This document shows, piece after piece, positions 17,732 through 24,785 of a stretch of 64,000 nt of DNA (position 1 is the stretch's first letter; each line of letters starts with the position of its first letter). The stretch lies in the NCBI GenBank assembly GCA_900538385.1, contig UWSO01000006.1, positions 1 through 64,000 on the forward strand, given 5' to 3'. The notes beneath the pieces were generated by a model. That model was not told where the DNA came from and made no database searches. It saw only the letters and a list, made by a program, of their open reading frames with translations. The stretch is from an uncultured Porphyromonas sp. GTDB lineage: Bacteria > Bacteroidota > Bacteroidia > Bacteroidales > Porphyromonadaceae. The translations under genes and the position numbers were made by a program.

Positions 17732-18310
17732 TTAGAAGGTGTAAATCAAAGAAAGCGTTGCCTTAGTCGGTCCTAGGTAGTTTTTCTTTTCCTTGGCGAC
17801 CTCTTTACCACAATGCTCGCATTGGTACTTCGTATAGTCGAAGAGTATGTAACCAGCGCTTAGGGAGGCCTCTAGATTCCAGTGCTTACCGAGCACCCAC
17901 TCATATCCGTAGGTGATACCTGCACCGTAGCCCCACCCCTGTATGCGGTGGTCTTTGAGCTCTTTGAACCAACCGATAGGGAGGTTTAGCCTATTGAGAT
18001 TGTAAAAGCCGACGACTCCGTGTAGACCAAAGAAGTGTCCGTTGAACGCCTCGCAGAGGAAGTAGCGGGCCTCTGGTACGACTGAGAAGTGCAGCCACTT
18101 CATACCCGTATCTTTATTGATAGGGTTGATGAAGTTGTACCCACCCGATAAATCGAAAGTCCAGCGTGGTGCGACCTTGACCTCGAAGCCAAGATTGGGT
18201 GTAGCAGTGCCCCAATAGAGGAGATTGCTCTTGATCCCAACATCCTGCGCCGTACACCATGTTATGCAGGCAAGCAGGGAGAGAAGGAGTGAGATAAGTC
18301 TATTTTTCAT
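17732..18310 (-). CDS. DUF3575 outer-membrane beta-barrel, first gene of the fimbrial operon
   Basis: The 192-residue protein has a signal peptide ending WCTAQ and repeated amphipathic strands (GFEVKVAPRWTFDLSGGYN, AGITYGYEWVLG) ending in an aromatic terminus (LSLIYTF), typical of small outer-membrane barrels of DUF3575. Its position as first gene next to DUF3868 and fimbrillin genes is a standard Bacteroidetes arrangement. Function in assembly is inferred. Confidence 0.8.
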   Translation of the reverse strand: MKNRLISLLLSLLACITWCTAQDVGIKSNLLYWGTATPNLGFEVKVAPRWTFDLSGGYNFINPINKDTGMKWLHFSVVPEARYFLCEAFNGHFFGLHGVVGFYNLNRLNLPIGWFKELKDHRIQGWGYGAGITYGYEWVLGKHWNLEASLSAGYILFDYTKYQCEHCGKEVAKEKKNYLGPTKATLSLIYTF

Positions 18311-18417
18311 ACGGTTTGCAATAACGGTTTCATGACTAATCTTGAAGGGAGGCAGCTCCTGTACCTAATGTTCATCTCGTGAACGAGGTCGGTGATCTGT
18401 TTCTCTTGTTTCTGTTG

Positions 18418-18425
18418 CAAAATTA
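18418..18425 (-). promoter_or_regulatory. -7 box of the fimbrial operon promoter
   Basis: The minus strand reads TAATTTTG (TAnnTTTG), 108 bases upstream of the DUF3575 start codon. No good -33 TTTG is present, as expected for an activator-dependent promoter. The phased operator copies start 24 bases further upstream. Confidence 0.55.
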
Positions 18426-18448
18426 GGTCTCGACACCGTTAAACATCG

Positions 18449-18517
18449 TATCAATTGCGGACAAATATTTATCATATTCGGACAGGATTACATACCACAA
18501 CTTATCATTTCCGGACA
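18449..18517 (-). promoter_or_regulatory. Three phased 15-bp operator-like repeats upstream of the fimbrial operon
   Basis: Plus-strand copies are TATCAATTGCGGACA (18449-18463), TATCATATTCGGACA (18470-18484) and TATCATTTCCGGACA (18503-18517), all in the same orientation. Start-to-start spacings are 21 and 33 bp, close to two and three helical turns, which places them on one face of the DNA. They lie directly upstream of the -7 box. The adjacent hybrid two-component regulator with an AraC domain is the obvious candidate to bind them. Confidence 0.65.
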
Positions 18518-18807
18518 TGACATGTGGTTTAATACTCTGTAGTATAGATATTTGCATGTGATAAGAGAACTGATAAGGGTAAGACCCAGTATGTGTTCTT
18601 ATCTCTTGACAAATCATTAAATAACAGCCCGTATTGCATCCAAAGGATCTCGATAAACGTGTGACATCTAGGAGGAGAAGTACCGTAACTAGGAATTATA
18701 GCTACTATCGGAGGAACAGAGAGTACGAGTAGTCCGCTGTAGGGGGGAGGAACCATTTCTGGAAGCCTTACCCGCCAAGCGCACCCTCTACGGATGTAAG
18801 CTAAGCA

Positions 18808-18891
18808 ATGAAACTTCGAAAGAATCAAATGAAACTTCGGAAGAATCAAATGAAACTCTGGAAGAATCAAATCATAAGTCCGAAGAGTTTT
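18808..18891 (+). repeat. 21-bp-period intergenic repeat, copy 2
   Basis: Three 21-bp units starting ATGAAACTTCG or ATGAAACTCTGG are followed by the terminal unit ATCATAAGTCCGAAGAGTTTT, all in exact 21-bp phase. It lies in the 960-bp gap between the hybrid kinase and the fimbrial operon. Confidence 0.85.
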
Positions 18892-18911
18892 GCTTTTCCT
18901 CCCTAGGGATC

Positions 18912-19043
18912 GAAGAGTTCCTCCGTTGGAACTGAAGAGTTCCTCCGTTGGAACTGAAGAGTTCCTCCGTTGGAACCGAAGAGTTCCACCCTTGGAACCG
19001 AAAAGTTCCTCCGTTGGAACTAAAAAGTTCCAAGAGGGGAACT
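18912..19043. repeat. Tandem array of six 22-bp units
   Basis: Six head-to-tail 22-bp units (GAAGAGTTCCTCCGTTGGAA plus CT, with variants) run without gaps. Each unit contains the dyad AGTTCC-N8-GGAACT, so the array is a string of small inverted repeats. A minus-strand reading frame through it encodes low-complexity sequence and is not considered a gene. Confidence 0.9.
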
Positions 19044-19140
19044 GTTTTTGGAACTCACATGTAATTCGAAAACAAGACGATACAAGCGTCACGCATTTTG
19101 CAAGTAGACCTTCGTAGTACAGCAATACGAGTAACCCTTG

Positions 19141-19223
19141 GTAGGGACGCACGAGCCGTGCGTCCCTACACCGATTACACGCACCGAGCCGTGCCTCCCA
19201 GCTGATCGGGAAAGCACGGCTCG
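19141..19223. repeat. Short derivative of the TGTAGGGACGC element with a second hairpin
   Basis: GTAGGGACGCAC...GTGCGTCCCTAC forms a near-perfect hairpin at 19141-19169. A second stem pairs CGAGCCGTGC (19185) with GCACGGCTCG (19214). It lies just beyond the 3' end of the hybrid kinase gene and may provide its 3' end, though there is no T-run. Confidence 0.65.
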
Positions 19224-19271
19224 TGTCTCTTTGGCGTAAGGGTCAAAAACGAATTTGTGAGGCGAACCCTT

Positions 19272-22115
19272 TTATTCTTGGGCTGTCATGATCTTTCTCT
19301 GATCTCTATACTTGGAGGGCGATACATCGCAGATGCTCTTGAAGGATCGAGAGAAGTTGGAGTAAGTATCGAAGCCACTTTGAAAGGCGATGTCTGAAAG
19401 GCTCATCTCCGTATCCTGATCCAACAGCTCACATGCCTTCCTTATCTTGAGTCGTAGTATGTAGGCAGAGGGGGCATAGCCCGTGAGTGCCTTCATCTTG
19501 CGGTGTAGCTGTCGGCTACTCATATACAGACTGGCGGCGACATCCTCTACATTGGTACTCTTATTCTGGTTGATCTGCTGATCCACTATCGTAGACACTT
19601 TGGTCAGGAAGGTGATATCGGTCTCTTCTAGTTTAGTTGTCTCTGGCTCGTTGTCGTCCTCCATCTCTTGCCCCTTGATGACTATCTGAGCGAATTTCTG
19701 GCGTAGCGTCTTGCGACTATCGAGCAGTCGCTCTACCTGCATGCGCAGCTCTGTAGTGTTAAAGGGCTTAGTGAGATAGGCATCTGCTCCAGCCTCTATA
19801 CCCTTGATGCGTTCCTCCTCGGAGACCTTTGCGGTGACGACGATGATCGGTATATGGTTTACAACCTCATTACTGCGTATCTGTCGGCACAAGTCTAGTC
19901 CATTGAGACCAGGCATCATCAAGTCAGTGATGATGATGTCTGGAACTAGCTCCACAGCTCTCTTGAAGCCTTCCGTTCCGTCTGTTGCATAAGATACACT
20001 ATACTGATCCTCAAACTGAGATCCGATGTAAGAGGCTATGTCGCGGTTGTCCTCTATGATGAGCAGACGGCATGGCTCGTCTTGTTCACACTCACTATCT
20101 TCTAGATCGGTCTCTATATGTGGTAGCAGAGGCGTATTGGTCGCAGCAGATATGGTTTGCTGTGGAGTAGTTTCATCATTGATGATGGGTACGATGATGT
20201 GGAAGGTCGTTCCCTCACCAAGCTTGCTCTCTAGGGTGATCTGCCCTTTGGAAGCTTTGACGATCTGCTTGACTAAAGCCAGCCCTATGCCTGTGCCAAT
20301 GTACTTGGAGTTTCCCTCAGCTTGATAAAATGGCTCGAAGGCATGCTCCACGGTCTCGCTATCCATACCATGACCTGTGTCGGCAACATCTACGTATACA
20401 GAGTCTTCGACACGCCATAAGGAGATGCTTATCTTGCCATGCGGAGGAGTGAACTTGAAGGCGTTGGAGAGCAGGTTGTTGAAGACCTTATTGACATAGT
20501 CTGGTACGAAGCTCATCTCTACCTGATCTTGGGGCTGGTAGATCAGCTCTATGTCTCGACTGAGAGCGTAGTCGCGATAGGAGTCGACGATCATAGCAAT
20601 GTGTGCCGTGACATTGCCTCGACAACTACGAGAATCGCCTATTGAGGACTTGATCTTAGAGATGTCTAGTAGCTGGTTAATGAGCGTAAGCAGTCCCTGC
20701 CCTTGTCGTTCGATACTCTTTGCCCGTTCTCTAATCTGCTCGGACTCCTCTTGCTGTAGCTCTTGACTCAATCCTAGGATAATGGTCAGAGGCGTGCGAA
20801 ACTCGTGGGTGATATTAGTAAAGAAGTTCTCCCGCATAGAGGACATCCTCTTTAGCTTTTTATGGCTACGACGTTGTATTCGCTGTATATAAAAGAAGAA
20901 GCCTAGCAACCCGAGGAGGAGTAGTCCTATGACGGTAAATGTGATGTTTTCTAGATGTCGCTCTGCCCGCTCATGCTCTAGTCTGAGTTTCGCTTCATTC
21001 ATCTTCTTGTTTTGGAAGTTTCGCTCAATGTTGAGACTGGTGTTTTGCATCTGATTGATCTTGTCCATATCTAAGATGCTCTGCTTCATCTCAGTAGCCC
21101 GCTCGTAGGCATCTAGTGCTGCGCGCCAGTCACCGTGACGCTTGTAGTACTTATAGTATAAGGTATAGATATCGGCTAGGTGCTCCTTGTCTTCTATTTT
21201 CTCTGCATTGCTCCGTGCTTGATCGAGGTACTGTAGCATCTGAGCATCGTCTCGTGTAGCATTGTGTACGCTAGCTAGCGCTACGAGCAGGTTGAGTTTG
21301 TGCCACTCATCTCTAGAGCCTCGCATCAGTTGGTAACCAGCCTCATACTCCTGAGCTGCCTTGTCATACTGCTGCGCTTGCTCATAGAGGGAGCCGAAAT
21401 AAGAGTGACAGAGAGCTATGCCTAGGGTACTCTCAGCCTTCTGGTTGGCCTCCATGGAGTACCTATAATACACCCATGCAGAGTCTATCTCACCACGATG
21501 CTCGAAGATAGATCCTAGATTGGCATAGTTGATGGCTACTCCCACCATACTGCCCAGCTGCTGCTCTACGACTAAAGCTTTGCGTAGAGCGCTGTCGGCA
21601 CGCTCATAGTTGCCGAGCGTGAGGTAAATGTTGCCTAGCCCGTTGAGAGACTTTGCCTGATTCTTGATGGCGACAAAAGAGGTGTCCGTAGTAACCTTGC
21701 AGAGGCTCCACGCCTGGTAATGATACTCCTGAGCAATATCGAGGATGCCCATTCGTCGGTAGTCTGTACCTACATTATTCAGTGCTTGCACCCACTCCAG
21801 CGTGTCTAAGATAGACTCCGCCTGTTTCAAGCCCTCACTATGTGTCGTTAGCGCCCTGTCAAAGTCACTCTCATTGCGAAACCTATCTCCCAACACTCTC
21901 AGAGCGACAATGCTCCCGAGGATGTCGCCCTCACGTTCTAATCGCACCTGCAGTCTAGTAAGAGAGTCGATGTCTCGTGCAGCCCGCACTAGGCTATCGG
22001 CAACCTGACGCTCTGCTGCAGTAAATGTGATGGAGTCCCTCTGCTTGCAAGATGAGGCAAGCAGACAAACAATCACGAGGAGAGACGATAGTATGCCTAG
22101 GGGCTCTCTTTTCAT
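19272..22115 (-). CDS. Hybrid two-component regulator: TPR sensor, histidine kinase, receiver, AraC output
   Basis: With the start at 22115 the protein begins with a lipoprotein-like signal (LLVIVCLLASSC). A longer frame from 22208 overlaps tgt and lacks a signal at its start, so the shorter start is preferred. In order: periplasmic TPR repeats (about residues 45-400), a membrane segment (ITFTVIGLLLLGLLGFFFYI), a HisKA H-box (FFTNITHEFRTPLT), ATPase G-boxes (NLLSNAFKFTPP, DTGHGMD, GTGIGLALVK), a receiver (IIEDNRD, DIIITDLMMPG, TKPF) and a C-terminal AraC helix-turn-helix (LSDIAFQSGFDTYSNFSRSFK). Its place directly upstream of the fimbrial operon suggests that it activates that operon. Confidence 0.92.
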   Translation of the reverse strand: MKREPLGILSSLLVIVCLLASSCKQRDSITFTAAERQVADSLVRAARDIDSLTRLQVRLEREGDILGSIVALRVLGDRFRNESDFDRALTTHSEGLKQAESILDTLEWVQALNNVGTDYRRMGILDIAQEYHYQAWSLCKVTTDTSFVAIKNQAKSLNGLGNIYLTLGNYERADSALRKALVVEQQLGSMVGVAINYANLGSIFEHRGEIDSAWVYYRYSMEANQKAESTLGIALCHSYFGSLYEQAQQYDKAAQEYEAGYQLMRGSRDEWHKLNLLVALASVHNATRDDAQMLQYLDQARSNAEKIEDKEHLADIYTLYYKYYKRHGDWRAALDAYERATEMKQSILDMDKINQMQNTSLNIERNFQNKKMNEAKLRLEHERAERHLENITFTVIGLLLLGLLGFFFYIQRIQRRSHKKLKRMSSMRENFFTNITHEFRTPLTIILGLSQELQQEESEQIRERAKSIERQGQGLLTLINQLLDISKIKSSIGDSRSCRGNVTAHIAMIVDSYRDYALSRDIELIYQPQDQVEMSFVPDYVNKVFNNLLSNAFKFTPPHGKISISLWRVEDSVYVDVADTGHGMDSETVEHAFEPFYQAEGNSKYIGTGIGLALVKQIVKASKGQITLESKLGEGTTFHIIVPIINDETTPQQTISAATNTPLLPHIETDLEDSECEQDEPCRLLIIEDNRDIASYIGSQFEDQYSVSYATDGTEGFKRAVELVPDIIITDLMMPGLNGLDLCRQIRSNEVVNHIPIIVVTAKVSEEERIKGIEAGADAYLTKPFNTTELRMQVERLLDSRKTLRQKFAQIVIKGQEMEDDNEPETTKLEETDITFLTKVSTIVDQQINQNKSTNVEDVAASLYMSSRQLHRKMKALTGYAPSAYILRLKIRKACELLDQDTEMSLSDIAFQSGFDTYSNFSRSFKSICDVSPSKYRDQRKIMTAQE

Positions 22116-22176
22116 CTTTATGGTACTTGGGGTGGGGACCTGTAGTCTCATCTTGACGACTTTTAGGTTGGTATGA

Positions 22177-23307
22177 TTATAAGCGGCGGGTGAGGGCGGG
22201 TAGGACACTGCGCATCCAGTCGGTGTAGTCGCCTGCGACGATGTGGTCGTGCGCGTGGTTGACTAGGTCGAGGTAGAAGGCGATGTTGTGGATACTGGCA
22301 AGGGTGAGCCCTGTAATCTCTTGCGCCTTAAATAAGTGGTAAAGGTAGGCGCGGGTATATCGGTGATCGGTTGATGCGGTGCCCTCGGGGTCTATCGGCT
22401 CGTGACAGGTGCGCCACTTGGCATTGCGTATGTTGATCGTGCCTTGCCAGGTGAAGAGCTGGCCATTGCGGGCGTTGCGTGTGGGCATGATGCAGTCAAA
22501 CATGTCGACTCCACGTGCGATGCCCTCTAGTATGTTGGCTGGCGTACCGACGCCCATGAGGTAGCGTGGCTTATCCTTGGGGAGGATGCTATTGGTCAGC
22601 TCGATCATCTCGTACATCTTGTCGGTAGGCTCGCCGACGGCTAGTCCGCCGATGGCATTGCCAGGGGCTCCTAGCGAAGCTATATGCTCTGCCGCTCTAC
22701 GTCTTAGGTCGGGGTAGACACATCCCTGCACGATCGGAAAGAGCGCCTGCTCATATCCATAGAGTGGTGGTGTATGCTCGAGGTGCTTGATGCAGCGGTC
22801 GAGCCACTGCTCGGTGGTGTCTAGCGACTGCTTGGCATAGGCGTAGCTGGCATCTCCTGGACAGCACTCGTCGAAGGCCATCATGATGTCCGCTCCGATG
22901 GCGCGCTCTATCTCCATAACCCGCTCGGGGGTGAAGAGATGCTTGGATCCGTCGATGTGCGAGGCGAAGGTGACACCCTCGGGGGTGATGCGTCGCATGG
23001 CTGCTAGCGAGAAGACTTGGTAGCCTCCACTATCGGTCAGGATGGGCTTGCTCCAGGTACCGAAGCGGTGCAGACCGCCTACCTCTTTGAGTATCTCTAT
23101 GCCGGGACGTAGGTATAGGTGGTAGGTATTGCCGAGGATGATCCGCGCATCGGTCTCCTGCTCCATCTGCTCCATCGTGACCGCCTTGATGGCTCCCGCG
23201 GTACCCACAGGCATGAAGACGGGGGTCTGTATATCTCCGTGGGCGGTCTTAATGACTCCAGTGCGTGCGTCGCTATGGGGGCAAGTATGATCTATGGTGA
23301 ACTGCAT
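22177..23307 (-). CDS. tgt: tRNA-guanine transglycosylase Tgt, zinc-free Bacteroidetes type
   Basis: The enzyme exchanges G34 of GUN tRNAs for preQ1 in queuosine synthesis. Conserved parts are ILTDSGGYQVFSL, MAFDECCPGDA, GGLAVGEP, LMGVGTP and DCIMPTRNARNG with the catalytic Asp. The usual CxCxxC zinc motif before the conserved histidine is replaced by EGTASTDHRYTRAYLYHLF, so the three Zn cysteines are missing. From memory, other Bacteroidetes Tgt proteins look alike here, so this is probably lineage-typical rather than a defect. Length (376) is normal. Confidence 0.95.
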   Translation of the reverse strand: MQFTIDHTCPHSDARTGVIKTAHGDIQTPVFMPVGTAGAIKAVTMEQMEQETDARIILGNTYHLYLRPGIEILKEVGGLHRFGTWSKPILTDSGGYQVFSLAAMRRITPEGVTFASHIDGSKHLFTPERVMEIERAIGADIMMAFDECCPGDASYAYAKQSLDTTEQWLDRCIKHLEHTPPLYGYEQALFPIVQGCVYPDLRRRAAEHIASLGAPGNAIGGLAVGEPTDKMYEMIELTNSILPKDKPRYLMGVGTPANILEGIARGVDMFDCIMPTRNARNGQLFTWQGTINIRNAKWRTCHEPIDPEGTASTDHRYTRAYLYHLFKAQEITGLTLASIHNIAFYLDLVNHAHDHIVAGDYTDWMRSVLPALTRRL

Positions 23308-23327
23308 AGTGCCAGTGTGGGGGAGGA

Positions 23328-24713
23328 TTAAATCTTTAGGTCAAAGCCGATGGTCAGCATTTCGTAGATCTGTAGGCGAGATCTATTCTCAGGGGTGAGC
23401 GGTACGGCATCGTCGTAGCGTAGCAAGACGTTGACACGTGTGGAGATGTAGCGGCTGAAGGCAAAGACGAGAGAGTTCTCAAACTCGGTCTCGATACGCT
23501 TGTAGCTGGTATTGTAGTAGAGTCGCGACTCCCAAGCGAAGGTGTCGGTGAAGTCCCAGATCATATTGGCGCGGAGCATAGATCCGATGGCGCTGTAGAT
23601 GTTTTTGCCCTCCTCAAAGCCGTGTCGGGTCATATCTATATCTTTGCGTGCGGACCACTTGAAGTCATAGGCAAGGGGAGCGATGTTGAGATCGAGTCTG
23701 AAGCGACGACCGTAGTAGGTCTTGGACTTGTTGTCTACGACCCACTTCATACCGAGACCTGCGGTGAGTGTGAGTGGTGAGGCAAAGGCAGAGTAAAGCA
23801 CCGTCTTGTCTTCTGACCACTGCTCGAAAGCTTGTGTGCGAGCCTCTACGTCTAGTGAGTAGTACCACCCCTTGAATGCCTTGATACCTAAGTTGCTACG
23901 TAGGCGTAGGAGGTCGTCAGATACATTGTATCCTTGGAGCGAGTCACGTATCTCGGCATTGAGTCCGAGACGCCACTCTAGCTCGTTGAGCCAGTTGACC
24001 TTGTCCTTTTCGTAGCTGAGGCGGAGGAGCTGCTTGCTATGGAGGGCGAGGGCGCTGTTACCACCCTTGTGCCAGTTGGGCGAGATGTAGGTTTGGCTAA
24101 ACTGTATGTTGCTCTCTAGTCCTGGGAACCAGTACTTTCTGCCTAACGTCACCCCGTGGAGCTGATCTGACACGTCAACGCCCGAAAAAGGAGTGTCGAC
24201 GGCCGCTGCGATGACAGGCTTCGAGCTCCCGACAGTGGTTATATCTATGCGGTGTGCTAGTAGGTCTCCCTCTCGCCGTGTGATGAGTGCGGGGGAGGTA
24301 AGCTTAAGTTGGTTAATGCTTTGCAAGCTACGCTCATAGTATTGCTGTAGGATGGGAAGCTGTAGCTCTTTTCCTTGCAGAGCTGTGGCGAGTGGATCGC
24401 TTTTGCTTACTAAGCTGGGTACTAGATCTATGGATAGCTCGGAGCTCTTGACACTGGAGAAAACGTTTACAGCCGACGAGAGAGGAGCTTGTACTAGTAG
24501 GGTGGTGGGGAGAACCTCTTTGGGTAGTGGTGCTACGGGATTAGCGCGGTTGAGGAGATACTGTACCTTGAGCGTCGTTAGCTCGACGGTTGGTGCCGTA
24601 ACGCTATCAGCATCGCTCTGGATGTCTGCAGGAAGAGACGTTTGCGCCACTAAGTGGTATGACCCAATGAGGGCGATGAGTGATAATAGTACGGTAAAGC
24701 GATAGTGATGCAT
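23328..24713 (-). CDS. DUF3078 outer-membrane protein
   Basis: The 461-residue protein has a signal peptide (YHLVAQ), a variable N-terminal 180 residues, and a C-terminal beta-rich region with ISPNWHKGGNS and LGIKAFKGWYYSLDVEARTQAF typical of DUF3078. It ends in an aromatic or hydrophobic strand (IGFDLKI). It is likely a beta-barrel of unknown function, followed 20 bases later by tgt. Confidence 0.8.
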   Translation of the reverse strand: MHHYRFTVLLSLIALIGSYHLVAQTSLPADIQSDADSVTAPTVELTTLKVQYLLNRANPVAPLPKEVLPTTLLVQAPLSSAVNVFSSVKSSELSIDLVPSLVSKSDPLATALQGKELQLPILQQYYERSLQSINQLKLTSPALITRREGDLLAHRIDITTVGSSKPVIAAAVDTPFSGVDVSDQLHGVTLGRKYWFPGLESNIQFSQTYISPNWHKGGNSALALHSKQLLRLSYEKDKVNWLNELEWRLGLNAEIRDSLQGYNVSDDLLRLRSNLGIKAFKGWYYSLDVEARTQAFEQWSEDKTVLYSAFASPLTLTAGLGMKWVVDNKSKTYYGRRFRLDLNIAPLAYDFKWSARKDIDMTRHGFEEGKNIYSAIGSMLRANMIWDFTDTFAWESRLYYNTSYKRIETEFENSLVFAFSRYISTRVNVLLRYDDAVPLTPENRSRLQIYEMLTIGFDLKI

Positions 24714-24785
24714 GGAATACTATTCAGGAAACTCTAATGGGTAATAAGACTTCACGATTAAATGGAGTGACAGGCTCGTCATCTG

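Noticed and set aside
18808..19043. Possible CRISPR array
   Set aside because: The 21-bp and 22-bp units are contiguous without unique spacers.
18529..19152. 207-codon minus-strand frame across the gap between the hybrid kinase and the fimbrial operon
   Set aside because: Most of it is translation of the 21-bp and 22-bp repeats; it has no recognisable domain and runs into the operator region.
22116..22208. Longer N-terminus for the hybrid kinase starting at 22208
   Set aside because: It overlaps tgt and hides the lipoprotein-like signal; the start at 22115 places the signal at the N-terminus.
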